DNA of 64,000 bases from Anastatus disparis (Eukaryota > Arthropoda > Insecta > Hymenoptera > Eupelmidae), in assembly GCA_017163975.1 (NCBI GenBank), contig JAFFSR010000221.1:4836001-4900000 (forward strand), written 5' to 3'. Below are positions 12,816 through 25,500 of the stretch, in pieces. Each line of letters begins with the position of its first letter. The first letter of the stretch is position 1. A program made the translations under genes and the position numbers. The notes under the pieces were generated by a model. That model was not told the DNA's origin. It did not search any database and was given only the letters and a program-made list of their open reading frames with translations.

Positions 12816-13272
12816 AAAAAATTTCTAGATGTTTTTAAAAATTTTTTTTTTAAATATAAAATTGCCGAAAACGTCGACTACTAATACAAATGCATTTAGA
12901 ATTAAACATAAAATATTTCACCAAATTTTAATGATCACATTAAATTTGTAGATTATCATACGACATAATAATGAGATGTGAAGACAGTTGACGACCTTCG
13001 TAAAATAATCACTTTACCTGTATAAGCTCAGAAACGTATAAATGTGTAAAGTGAAGGTCGTACCGATAATATAAAAGTTGGAGAGTACCGTATAGACGAT
13101 CGTTCGGTGAAAGTAATATAATGCCGATATCCCGAAATTCCTTTGGACGAGCTATTATATTATAAAGAACAAAATGTAACGTATTCTCATACAAAAAATA
13201 AATATTCATATTTATTGGAAAAATTTTTGATATATATATAATACAGGAATTACGAAATGAATTTTTTTTATT

Positions 13273-13468
13273 TATTTAACTCACTGGATTTACGCTATCA
13301 TTAAGATGCTAATTAGCAACGGAGATTTTTAGTGTGTGAGCAGATTACATGTAAAGTACAGTGGTGTACTTGTTAATTGTATCAATCGGCCGAGAGCGGG
13401 ATCCAAACTCGAGACCTCGAGATTATGAATCCATTCGCTCTACCAAATGAGCCACTGATCAACTTCAT
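13273..13468 (-). mobile_element. tRNA-derived SINE, family A
   Basis: Near-complete copy on the minus strand. Complement of the tail and body (ATGCTAATTAGCAACGGAG, GTACAGTGGTG), followed by the complement of the B box (GGATCCAAACTCG) and A box (CTCTACCAAATGAGCCACTGA). Confidence 0.85.
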
Positions 13469-14207
13469 ACTAAATAATATTATACTAATAATATTTAAAA
13501 AGATTTTATGAATGGCTGATGTAATTTACTGTATTATCACTGCGTCAATTGATACAAACATTTAGAAAATTTTTGAAAACACTATAATGATACTTCTAAA
13601 TGCAACTCTTATTAAACACCTAAATATGTTACATCATTTAATATTCTTAATTACTTTTTAATATAATAATTTATTATTTCTAAGTTACAATTATGAAAAA
13701 AAAATATACTTTCTACGTTTTTTAAATATTTTATGGTTTATAAACATTTTAAATTATTAAAAATATTCAAAATTAAATTAGTAGCTTTATAAAAATTGAA
13801 ATTTTAAAGAAAATTTTAATGAAAACAGAAGTAAAAAAGTCAAGAAAAAAGTTTTAAGAAGGAAATGAAAAATGAAAAAAAAGTCAATAAAATTAATCCC
13901 TGTAACTGTTATTCAGAATATAAAATTTAACAAACGTGTTTAAAAGAAGCTTAAACATGTTTTATATATAGGAGTTAAGTAAAGCTTGTATTGGTGTGTA
14001 ATATTTCTTGCGGCAACAACGGCAACAACCCGCAGCAGCCCGCGGGGTGCTGAAAAAGACGTTCACATTAGTTCAGTTCATTCTGGTTTAATAGTCAGTC
14101 GTGCAGCGAACTCTGTCCTTCCATCGTCGTTGTTTAAAGTCGGTGTTGAAATACAATATCGGAGGCGGCTCGGCTGCGCAGCAGACTCATAAACAAACGG
14201 ACGAGCA

Positions 14208-16076
14208 ATGGGTAGCTCGCGTACACAGGTTAGGTCCATATGTTTAAATAATATTGTTACTTAAACTTCAGTTCTTAATCAATTGAATTTAATAATCGAT
14301 GCGTCTTCTGTCTTTCTCAATGTTCAAATATACGATTTGCGCATGATACGATAACAGCTGATAAGAGCGCATGTGTTGTAAAAAAAAACAAATAGCAGAT
14401 TTGTCATAAATTGACGTTTTTTTATTTACTTTTTTCAGCTAATATTATAGCACTTGTTAATTTCTTTGATAATTTCATTTTTATCAGATAAAATTATTTT
14501 GACCTTGACATATGAATAGAAAACTTGTAAAATCTTGCTTTTATTGATATTTATTATTAAAGTATAATTGTTTTTCAATTAATGTTGCAATTTACAACTT
14601 TCTCTTTACAGCATATATGTTTTAGATTTTATAAATATCAAATAAAATACGTATTCAAATTTTTTTTATGCATTTAAATTTTATGATAAAAAAATATATA
14701 TTATAAATATTAAATAAAATACGTATTCAAATTTCTTTTTTTATGCATTTAAATTTTATGATAAAAAAATAGATTCTTTTTATTAATATTTTTTTTCTAT
14801 ATCCTAAACTATAATGCAAGATGTTTTTTTTTTAATTTTATTTAACGTCGTTGTATTTATGCTATAACTGTGATACTAATTAGCGAAGGAGGTAGTCAAT
14901 GTGTTTGTAAATAAAGCTCATGTCACAGTGGTGCTTGTATAATTCGGCCGCCGAGAGCGGGATTCGAACTCGGGACCCCGAGATTACGAATTCATCGCTC
15001 TACCGAGTGAGCCACTGATGGCTTCAAATAAAAATGTTGAAAAGATTGAATTTGTGTTCATATCTATAATATTTAATAGTAATTTATATTTAACTTGCAA
15101 TGCATAATTTTTTTAGCATAACATCTCATCAGATGTGGATGGTATAGAATTGTTTAATCCAAACTTGATTGAAAGGGTAGCCAATCAATTAAGAAGTGAT
15201 GGACTTATTTTTAGACCTTTAAACTCCAGAGATTATGATAAGGGTAAAATTAATTAGAACTAAATTGAATTTTATAGTATTTATGCATTATTTATTTCAA
15301 ATATTTTTTTTAGGTTTTTTACAACTTTTAGGACAGTTAACTGAAGTAGGAAATATTACTAAAGATCAATTTTTGAGTGAGTTAAACATTAATATAAAGT
15401 GTGTACTAAATAATTTATTGACTTCAACTACATTATTTTTTTTTCTAGATCGTTTTCATGGAATGAAAAGCTCTGGAGGTTACTATGTTATTGTAGTGGA
15501 AGATTTAAATTGTGGAAAAGTTATAGGCAGCGCTACACTTGTTGTTGAGCAAAAGTTCATTCATAATTGCGGAGTGGTTTGTATAATCAATTTATAATTC
15601 ATATTTTACGAAAAAGATTGTCTAAATTTTTTAAATTCTGATGATTCTTAAAAAATTATTTAAAAAAAACGTTGATTAATTTTTTTTTACAAATAATTGA
15701 AATTTTACAAATATGCAAATTTACATTTTAACAGACATAAAAATATTTGTCATTTATTAAAAAAATTTGCTCTTTTTGTTACCAAATTATATTATACAGA
15801 TCTTGAATAAGTGTATTTATTTTTATATCACAGCGTGGACACTTGGAGGACGTCGTGGTGAATAGTGATTATAGAGGTAAACAACTTGGTAAGCTTGTCG
15901 TAATGGCTGTAAAGCAATTAGCACGTAGCCTGCAGTGCTATAAACTTACACTGGAGTGTAAAGATCGTCTCATTCCATTTTATGAAAGTTTAGGCTTTAA
16001 AAAAGAGCCTGGAAATGCGAATTCCATGAACGCACGATTTCCTCACGACAATCCAGCGGAACAATCGCGATTATGA
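14208..16076 (+). CDS. Gnpnat: Glucosamine-6-phosphate N-acetyltransferase
   Basis: Five exons: 14208-14228, 15117-15243, 15314-15376, 15449-15576 and 15834-16076. Together 582 bases, 193 aa, close to the about 184 aa of animal GNPNAT1. It transfers acetyl from acetyl-CoA to glucosamine-6-phosphate in the hexosamine pathway that makes UDP-GlcNAc, the precursor of chitin and glycans in insects. GNAT-fold motifs are visible: QLLGQLTEVG, SSGGYYVIVVED, VVEQKFIHNCG, the acetyl-CoA loop EDVVVNSDYRGKQLGKL and KLTLECKDRLIPFYESLGF. The 7-codon first exon (MGSSRTQ) was chosen because it is in phase and precedes a GTTAGG donor. Its C-terminal tail is longer than the human one. The gene converges with Scyl1. 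Confidence 0.94.
14631..14770 (+). repeat. Tandem duplication in Gnpnat intron 1
   Basis: Two adjacent, nearly identical units, about 14631-14694 and 14703-14770. They share AAATAAAATACGTATTCAAA and GCATTTAAATTTTATGATAA, differing in T-tract length. Confidence 0.8.
14838..15025 (-). mobile_element. tRNA-derived SINE, family A, in Gnpnat intron 1
   Basis: Full-length copy antisense to the gene. Complement of the tail (TTTAACGTCGTTGTATTTATGC), body, B box (GGGATTCGAACTCGGG) and A box (CTCTACCGAGTGAGCCACTGA). It ends about 90 bases before the exon-2 acceptor. Confidence 0.88.
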
Positions 16077-16516
16077 CAATAATGCGCTTCCGTTTAAATA
16101 TTTATAAATTTCATAAAAATTTTTAATATTTAAAAAAAAGTATTTTGTACTTAATAATAAAAGAAGCAGAATAATGTCTTTGTTTTAAACTAGTGAAAAA
16201 TGTTTTTTAATCTGCTGATTTATAAGAATTGTAATGATAAGCAACTAGATAAGATCAATAAATGTATATTATTTTTCATAAAATTTATAGCCTTATAAAA
16301 AGACTTATTAAAATTATCCTTTTTTTCCTTGGCAATGGAGATATGAATAAGATATGGTCAACAGTTTATTAATCTGTCATAAATAGTCATTTATATTTAT
16401 ACATGCATCTATGTATGCATATATATCTTCAAGTCCTTTTCTTGTGTAAACACTTTTTACAATATAATTTTAGTATAAATTACGATTTGTCAATAGTGGA
16501 TTTCGATTCAATTGAT
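16077..16516. other. Convergent 3' UTR region of Gnpnat and Scyl1
   Basis: Noncoding 440 bases between stop codons. AATAAA signals at 16156-16161 and 16257-16262 could serve Gnpnat. Confidence 0.5.
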
Positions 16517-19500
16517 TTAAATTTTCTTAGCAGGAGGATTATTACTACCTAATTTCATTGCTCTTTTTGCTTCCATTTGTCTTTGTCTAGCTAATTTTCG
16601 TTCTTCCCTTTTTTTCCTAGCTTCCTCTAGCTTATTATTTGCCATATTTGTATTTTCTGAAAATAAATATTTAATAAAAATTGAATATTAAATAAAATAT
16701 TTTTCTATTTATATTTTAATAATAAAAATTAATTTGATAACTAACCACTTTCATTAGAAGGAAAATCATCTAAAGGTTGAAATTCTCCATCTTCCCAACC
16801 AGATTCTAAAGCTTCATTTTTATCTTGACCTTCTGCAGCTTCCTCTTCCTATAGTATAAAAAAAATGTTTAATCGATTGATCATTTAAATAACAAAATAT
16901 ATGTCAATTAAAAACGTCAAGGAACTTACAGGCTTCTCTTCTAAACTAGTCCACTGTTCATGATGATGCGGACCTTTAGGTGAGTGAGAGGAAGTTATAC
17001 CGCCCATTCCGCCAGCAGGTGGTTGTTGTTCCATATCACCCCAATCACTTGTATCCCAACAATCCCAATCATTATCCGAATTTGTATTTGTTTGAGTATC
17101 GTGCTCTTGATCATGATCAATCGAGGTCATACTTGTCGCACTGCTTGTCGTTGCTGTTGTACTTGTACTACTCTGAGAACTACTAGCATGCTCTGAAAAA
17201 AAGCCTAGAATATCAACGTTCCGTACTTATGTAGCGCGGAATCTGAATTTGTTCGGTTAGTCTGTTAGGAATAATGATACATGTTAATGATAAATGCTGA
17301 ATTTGCTCAATTACAATGCTTCGTTTTAAAAAAGTTAGTTTTATAAATAATAAGAAGAAAGTGTTATACATTGAAAAATTATTAAATACTGGAAATTTTT
17401 TTTCTAGTTGAATCGATCTTTTTAATTTAAATTATTGATAATTGATTCTATTGAAATATTCTATTCAATAATAAATTTTATATTTAATAAGATATTCAAA
17501 AATATCAAAAAGGAATTTATCAAAAAATTGGAAAATATTTCATTGTAATCGAGCAAAGTTGTTAGTAAAATATGAAATAGAAATATGAGGTTTTCAGTGG
17601 CTCACTCATGCACACCACTGTACTTCACATGTGCTCTGTTCACACACTGAAAACCTCCGTCGCTAATTAGCATCGCAATGATAACGTAAATCCAGTGACG
17701 TTTAAATAAATAAAAAAAAAATCTCCTGATTCGGAAAATAAGAAACTAAAAAATTCATTTTTTTATTCTTATTTTTCAAATTAGATTTTTTTTTTAAATT
17801 CATTATTTTATTTTTATTTTAAAAAATTATTTAGGAAATTCATTTTTTTATTCTTATTTTGAAAAATCATTTAGAAAATTCATTTTTTTATTCTTATTTT
17901 ATAATAAAAAAAAAAAATACTTTTTTTTAATAGAAATTTATAAAAATTTATCTCTAAAAAAAACATTTAATAATAAGATTTTTAAACAGAAATTCTTTTG
18001 AAATTCTTTATAAGAAAAATGACTTTTTATTGTGATGTTAATATGAAATAATGCGATTTGTGTATTTAGTATTGAAATAATTAGAAACATTTTCAAATAC
18101 AAAATATTAACTAAAAAAAATTTCTTGAATATAAGAATAAAATTGAAATACCTAGAGAAGCAGGCTTATTGAACAAAATCCTCGAGGTTCCAGGTGGAGC
18201 CGATGATTTTGGAGTATCCGATTGGCTGCGGTAGAACTTGGCCGTAACGGCAGTAACCGCCCAACCGGCCCAAGTTGCTGCTGCGTTACTAAGACTTGGA
18301 GTAGCTGTATTAACATCCGCCTCTGTGAAAAAGTTATGTTTTATAATTAAATATTCTAGCTGATGAATTTTAAACATTTTAAAAATATACACAAAAGTGT
18401 TTATTTTATTACTACACTTACCCATCGATTCGCGAAGACCAGGATCTTCCGATACCTTTTCAAGTTTAGAAAGAAAACCTCGTATTGTACGGAAAGTATT
18501 ATCCCTAACACCTTTATCGGGATCCGTAGTTAATGGACAAAGTGCTGGTAATATTCGATTAGCAACTTCTTGTAACAAAAAGTACTGTTGCGTTGCGGCA
18601 AGTGCAAGTACGCTTGCACCTCGCGCTGGTGGAAATGGGTCGCGTGTACCTCGGATAAATGCACCGATCAAGACCTGTTAATATTTTTTTTTCTTTAATT
18701 TTTAAAGACAAAAAATACAAGAATCTAAGCAAATAATATAAAAAAAATAAATATGCATATTAAATTACTTCTTAGATTTTACGAAAACATAAAATAATTC
18801 ATAAAATCTTAAGATTTTGATGAATCGCGTCTAATTTTATATGATTTCTGATTTTTAATGTTATATTTAAAAATATTTTTCTTTACCTTTTGCCTAATCT
18901 GAGGATGTAAGTGTTGCGCAATTTTTCCAAGACATACTGTTGTGTTTGTACGAATTCCACCTTGTTCATCTTTAGATTGAAGCTTTGCAAAATACCTTAA
19001 AACTTCTACATTAAGATTATTATAATCCAACTTTGGTGCTAAATGAACAATTGACTTTATAGTTTGTTCTCTTACTGCTGGATTTGAATCTAAGAATCCA
19101 CGAGCAACCTACGAAGAATAAAAATATTTTTTAATTTTCATAATAAAGTTTTTCACTTTCACTTTCATTATTAAAAAAATTTCTCTTATTTTTTCTTTTT
19201 TTTACAAAAAAATGATCAAGAAATAAATAGAGAAATTCACCTGTGGGAATATGGCTTCATTGACAGTGATTGGCTGCAGATGATTGACGAACCTGTCAAG
19301 TTGCTGAAGTAGCCTAAGTCTCGTCGCTCGATTGTTTGATGCGAAAAGCTTTACGACACAAGGCACGACGCGTTTTTGATATTCAGCATCGGGCAGTGTG
19401 CGTCCTAATTGTAAAAGGGGTGGTAATACTGCACTACCAGCATCTCCATATTCAAATGCCGCAATTAGTTGAGGTAGGATTTTATAACGACCTACACCTT

Positions 19501-21239
19501 CTGGAAAACCATCCAATTGAGAAGTAAGATGCGAAAAGAAACGACTTTTCTCATTTTTTTCCTTTACTTGGATCTCTTCAAGGAAAAGTAGTGCATCAAC
19601 TAAATCATTCTTAAAGAAACCCCCATTGCTTCGACATCGCGCAATCATATCAGCGGGATTTGGACGACTTTCTGCTTTATGGCTTGTCATTTCTTGATAC
19701 ACTAATACTAATGGTTTTGGAATCTTAAAAAAAAATAATATTTTCGTCTTTGATTTGGCACGTGATTTTTTGAGAATTTAATTTTTTTTTAATATATGAA
19801 TTTTAAATTATCAAATATTAATTTTAAAACAATAGTTTTTATTGTTAAAACTTACTTGATCCATAGCTTCCAAATTTGCTGTTGCAGTCAATGGCCCATT
19901 GAAAGCTTCCCAAATAAGACAACCTAAGCCCCACATATCGATTGAACTATTGTAAAAAAACATTATCCATTTTAGTTTTAATGAAAACAGAATGTCAAAA
20001 ATAATTAAAATCAGTGTTAATTATCATTACCATTTTGTAGCTGGTTTGCTATTATCTTTGGCTTCAGGTGGTCGATAAACTTGGAGTACTTGTGGTAATG
20101 ATGTATAAGGAAAATCAACAGCTGTCATATATTCAACACTACCAAGTTTCCATTCTCCACTCTCTTCATTAACAAAAACTGACCATAAGTTAACATTATT
20201 ATGTCGTAGATTGCCATCATTATTTAAAAAACTTAATGCTCTCTGAAAAAAAAGATAAAAAATTATAATTTATAATTCCATTAAACTTCATTAAATTTTA
20301 TTGTAACTAAATACTAAATAAATATGCTTACAGTAATCTGAAATATACCCCATGATAAATAAAGTTCACGCTTATTACCCTCCCCAATATCAGCAACTCT
20401 AGAAAGACGATTGTGAAGAGGCTCTACTCTTTCTGTAGCCAAATAAATTGTTTTATCAGTCTGTAAAGTAAAAAAAAAATATAAATTATAAAATTAATGA
20501 AATAATTCATTAATTTATCAAGATGGATACATTTACATACTTCTAAACTATCTAAATATGCGAGTATACTAGGATGTCGAAGTGTTTTCAGTCTTTTTAC
20601 TGCAGCTCGTGCAATGTCCAACTGATACTCGGCACCAGGTTTAACTTGGAAGACAAAAACTGAAACATCTTCACCACTTGTTGTCGTTGCTCCCTGTAAT
20701 GAAGGTAAATTATGTATTCAAACATACTATATTTATTTTCATTATTAAATAATTATAATAATACACATTTATGATCAAACTAACTTGATGATTGTCAATA
20801 ATTATTTGAAAATTATTAATAAGTATTTAAAAAATTTTTTAAATTATCATTTTTAATTATTTGTAAGTTTTTAAAAATAAGTAAAAATATGTTTGACATC
20901 CCAATAAAACATTCATAATAAACATAAAATGTAAAGGGTTGTAATAAATGTTAAATAAAATCATGACGTATTAATTAAGAATCTCAAACCAACAAACTGT
21001 TGATAACAATGACGCAAATAAATGTAAGTCGCAGTAAAATAAGTGTAAGTGACAGGAGACATAACAATAAAATAAAGAAATGAAAAAAAGTAATAGGTTA
21101 GAATAATCTTCAATTAATGAAATACCTTTCGTTTGGCTTTGTGCAAGCTCCAAATGCTTTTGTTGTCAAGTCCATCGACGGATTCGCCGATCTCATAAGG
21201 AAAATCCTTAGTAGGATCGCGCGAAAAGAACGACCACAT
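16517..21239 (-). CDS. yata: N-terminal kinase-like protein Scyl1 (yata)
   Basis: Twelve exons, read right to left: 21126-21239, 20541-20693, 20332-20460, 20031-20242, 19856-19946, 19241-19723, 18887-19108, 18422-18674, 18152-18322, 16930-17192, 16746-16848 and 16517-16656. Total 2334 bases, 777 aa (human 808). It has an N-terminal pseudokinase starting [18 protein letters not shown]. The catalytic HRD is replaced by RHNNVN and the DFG by LGSVE, as in Scyl proteins. HEAT repeats follow (for example [20 protein letters not shown]). Then come the conserved segment [18 protein letters not shown], a low-complexity acidic W-rich stretch, and a basic end ([20 protein letters not shown], then KLG). 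Scyl1 binds COPI and acts in Golgi-to-ER traffic. Exon 4 to 5 splicing gives [10 protein letters not shown] where vertebrates have W before S. Confidence 0.95.
17587..17708 (+). mobile_element. SINE family A with internal deletion, in Scyl1 intron
   Basis: The head begins TTTTCAGTGGCTCACTCATG, then jumps directly to CACCACTGTACTTCACATGTG. The anticodon and B-box regions are deleted. The body ends CAGTGACGTTTAAAT. Confidence 0.75.
17745..17905 (+). repeat. AT-rich tandem repeat in Scyl1 intron
   Basis: About three and a half imperfect copies of a roughly 45-base unit with core AATTCATTTTTTTATTCTTA. It lies directly after the truncated SINE. Confidence 0.75.
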
Positions 21240-21680
21240 TTTTTTTTAAAAGCTACTTCCTATTCTACATTTAAAGATTTATTTAACAAACGTCCATATT
21301 TTTTTTATTTTTTTACAAACGAGTGTCACCATCGACACATAAACACACCCACGCTCGCATAAAAGCTCATGGCACATAAAAAATAACAGCACACAATGTC
21401 GATTTTCTGCTAGTATATACGTTGCTCCTAGTTTCCTCTCTTGGGCAAAAACGAATCACCAGTCCAATGGCTTCAGTTGAACGCTTTTCTCGTGCCAAGT
21501 GTGTCGACCTACTGATCACACGCATCAGCTGATGAACTATTGGATGCACGCTGGCTACAGATATTTATTTTATTATTTTATGTTTGCAGCTTTGAAATAA
21601 GATTCAATTATGAAATGACGTGTATATAGTTTTTAATTGTTAAAAAAAAAAACAATCAAGTCATATATTACTTAAAGTTC

Positions 21681-21810
21681 AGAAAAAAATTAGACTTTAG
21701 AAATTTTATTTCTATTATTTTTACTAAAAAATATGAAGATTTATTAAAAAAAAATTAGAATTTCGAAATTTTATTTCTATTATTACTAAAAAATATGAAA
21801 ATTTAATTTA
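21681..21810 (+). repeat. Tandem duplication upstream of Scyl1
   Basis: Two units of about 65 bases sharing AAATTTTATTTCTATTATT and ACTAAAAAATATGAA. Confidence 0.7.
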
Positions 21811-21885
21811 TTGATAAAAAAAATTAGTAAAATATTTTGAATATTACGTTAAAATATTTTTATCATAAATATTAATGAACTGTAT

Positions 21886-21950
21886 CACACTGACGATCTC
21901 CGTCGCTAATTAGCATCGTAATGATAGCTGAAATACAGCGACGTTAAATA
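21886..21950 (+). mobile_element. SINE family A, 3' end fragment
   Basis: Only the last about 65 bases of the family: CACTGACGATCTCCGTCGC, TAATTAGCATCGTAATG, ending CAGCGACGTTAAATAAAATT. This is typical 5' truncation. Confidence 0.75.
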
Positions 21951-22542
21951 AAATTAAAAAAATAAAAATTGCGTGCCACAATTTATTTATATTTTTCCTT
22001 TTTTTCTACGAAATTTTCAGTTATGAAATGTAAATTTATGTTTATATCAGGAATAATTCAAAATTTCTACACAAGCAGATGGAGAGCTTCATGAAAAACT
22101 AATGTGTTCCATTTTGCTGCATTGCATTTTGCAGTTTACTGAATTACCAACAATGCGACTATGGAAGCTCTTACAACAAGACGAATTTTAGTCTAAAATA
22201 AGTTCAGTTCAGCGGCCTGTATTTGTGCATGCGCAGTCTCTGTTGCTCCAAATGATATTTTATCCTTTTTTCGACATTTGACAGATATGTGATAATAATA
22301 AAAAAACCGCTTTGATCGGTTTGCGTAAGACGTATTGACAATCTTCATGCGTCGGTGACAAAAATGTTTTGTCGATGTTTTAAAATGGGTGTGAAAAGAG
22401 ATTATTGTTAATAATTTTTATACTGTAAGGCAAAAAGTTATTCTTTTTGTCCTAACCTACTTTTAATAATTTTTTTCTTTTTTTTTTATATCACATAATT
22501 GATTTTTCATTGTTAACTATTAATAATAAATGAAGCATCAAA

Positions 22543-25500
22543 ATGATGCAACAATATATGAAGGAGCTTGAACAAGTACGTTTTTATTTACCAATATTTA
22601 TGTATGTTGATAATTGATTGTGCTAATTAATATTTATTTAATATTTTTTTTAATTATTAGGAGCCGTTTGATTCAGAAGAATTTGTTGAGCGATTAGCTT
22701 GGAGAACCGTTAATGATACTACCAAGGATGGAGTATCAGGTGTTTTTGACCCAGTCCTTGTACACGAAACTTTTTTACAAGCAATCAAAGATTTGCAAAT
22801 ATTAGAAGAACGTCAACAAAAGAAATGTGATAAATTAGAAGCAACACTAAAAGAAGAAAAGACTAGGCATGCATTAGAAATATTAGAACTTCAAGATAGA
22901 AATAGAAAAGCTATAGATGTATTTCATCAATTGGATGAGAGAATTAATTTTGTTGCTACAAAAGTTTTACATTTAGGAGATCAATTAGAAAGTGTCAATA
23001 CTCCTCGAGCAAGAGCTGTAGAAGCACAAAAACTCATGAGACATTTTTCAGAGTTTTTAACACCTGGTCCTTTGACTGATCCTATTTTCACAGATAAATC
23101 ATCGGTAAAATTTTATAAATAATACATTTGTATTTATTATGTTAATATGAAAACTTCAAGCAAATATGTAAAATCATTTTTTTAATTATATTTATAAAAT
23201 TACAGTTAGATGAGGCAGCGGATGTCATTCAAAAGCTTCATGTAATAGCTCAAGAGCTTCCTCAGGAAAAGTTCGATAATGCTAAGAAAAAGATTGCTGC
23301 AAAATATGATGAAATTGAAAGGAATCTTATAGAAGAATTTGTTAGAGCTCAAAGTGCAGAAGATGCAGCTCGAATGAAAAAATTAGCTTCTGTGCTTTCA
23401 CATTTCAAAGGCTATTCTCAATGTATAAATGCTTTCATAGAACAAAGTCAAATGAGCTCATTTGGGGGCAAAGATGTCTTCCAAGAAGTTTTACCAATGT
23501 GCATTAAAAATCATAAGCTCATTCAGCAAGTTTTTTCTAATCCTGAACAAGTTATGGCAAAATTTGTTTTGAATATTTATCATTTGAGATTACAAAAGTA
23601 TGCCGTTGCAAAACTAGCAGATCGGGCAGATTCAGAAAAGTATTTGAAAAATTTGTATGATCTTTATTTGAAGACTGTTAAGCTCTCTGGTGATTTAAAA
23701 CAGTTTGATATGGGTACTGATGATACATACTTACCTAAATTAACAAGAAATATTTTCCAAAAACATTTAGATGCCTATATAACGTAAGTTTATAATTAAA
23801 AAAGCAGAATTTTAATTCATTAAAAATATAATGAATTTAATTTTTTAAATATTTAAAATTATTAATCATTTTATAAATCTTATTTATAAAATTGTATTTA
23901 CAAATTTTAGAATTGAAATTAAAGCTCTAAGAGAACTATCTGCAGCTTTATTGATTCAGTATTATGAATCAAAGAATCATCAAAAAAAGCAATTACAGAG
24001 TGGTGGTTTTCAAGAATTGAAACGTGATTTGCAAGCAGTATTGAGCACTCGAACTAATATTAACATTGCTCAAATCGAAGACTATGGTGGTGAAACGTTT
24101 CTATCTGAAGAATTGGCCATCGCACTTTTGCAACGCAGCAAGAGTGCGTTACAGCGATGCTCGTTATTATCGCAGCCATCTGAACTGCCAATGAATTCTA
24201 CACAAATTCTCGAGACAACTCTTCAATACCTTATCAACGAACATGTCGATTATGCCCTAGAACTCGGACTTCAATGTGTGCCAATACCTGAAAGCCGAAC
24301 TCAACCAGAAATCCACTTCTTTACTGTTGTTAGACAGTGCAATGTTATTATACGTCTGTTAGAAGAACAATTTAGTGGTGATTTACTGCCTCTTATTCTG
24401 TAAGTTTGTAATACTGAAAGCTTAAGCAAATAACATAAGGTCAAAATAAAATAAATAATTTTATAGTATTTGAAGTTCTTTAAAAACTTAAAGACTATTT
24501 CTAAAAATTAAATTTATATACTAAAAACTAACATTTTAAAACTAGAATTAAATAATTCCGTATAATTAATTTTTAACTCATATAATTACTTTACAACAGA
24601 TCAACACCAAAACACGCTGATTGCTTGGCAAAGAAGAAATTTGCTTTGGAACAAATTGAATCAAAGATTGATACCGGACTTGATCGCAGTATCAATGCCA
24701 TTGTTGGATGGGTAAAGATCTATCTACAAACTGAACAACGAAAAACAGACTTTAAACCTGAAACTGAAATGGTTGACACGTTAAATACACCAGCTTGTCT
24801 GACAGTTTGTCAATATGTTTCAGGAATGATTAAACACATTAAAGAGAGACTCGACGGTAAGAGTCTTGAGAATGTGCTTACAGAACTCGGTGTTCGCTTT
24901 CATCGAGTTATCTACGAGCATTTACAACAATTTCAGTTTAACTCAGCTGGTGCCATGTGTGCAATTTGCGATATGAATGAATATAGAAAATGTGTGAAAG
25001 AACTTGGAATACCACTTGTTACTACTTTATTTGATACGCTCCACGCTTTGTGCAATTTACTGCTTGTCAAACCTGAGAACCTTAAACAAGTCTGTTCTGG
25101 CGATCAACTTGTAAGATATACTTTTTTTAATATACTTTTTTATTATTATTATTTACAACAATAATTAATTTACTGTTAAAAAAATGATAATCTTAACCTT
25201 CATTTTTTTTTAATAAGCAATTTTCTTTTCTGCCCTCCGGCCGGAAAGCGGCAACTTTGTGGCCGCTGCCCAAAACAAAGTTGCCGCTTTCCGGCGCCGT
25301 CGAGCAGAAAAGTAGTATACAACCCTTGGCCAGTAAATAAGAAAGCCTCAGATCACATGTTAATAGACCTCGGCTTCGCCTCGGCCAACAATTACATGTG
25401 ATCTGAGACCTTTCTTACTTTACTGGCCATGGGTTGTAATATACTAATTTTTAATTTATGGTTCATTTAAAATTTATTCCTACTTTAATTAGAAAAAGTT

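Larger units (their letters stand above)
11433..14207. other. Sec13-Gnpnat intergenic region rich in SINE relics
   Basis: About 2.8 kb between divergent starts. It holds one near-complete and four partial or inverted copies of SINE family A (listed separately). The last about 230 bases before the Gnpnat start are distinctly GC-richer (CAACAACGGCAACAACCCGC and onward), consistent with its 5' UTR and promoter. No credible coding exon is seen elsewhere here. Confidence 0.55.
21240..22542. promoter_or_regulatory. Divergent region of Scyl1 and Exoc5
   Basis: Space between two divergent starts. It holds 5'-flanking sequence of Scyl1, a short tandem duplication (21681-21810), a SINE 3' fragment and an about 200-base less AT-rich stretch (about 22195-22380) that is a plausible Exoc5 promoter and leader (inference). 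Confidence 0.4.

Noticed and set aside
17745..17905. CRISPR-like array
   Set aside because: Repeats are contiguous, AT-only and imperfect, in an insect intron. It is a simple tandem repeat.
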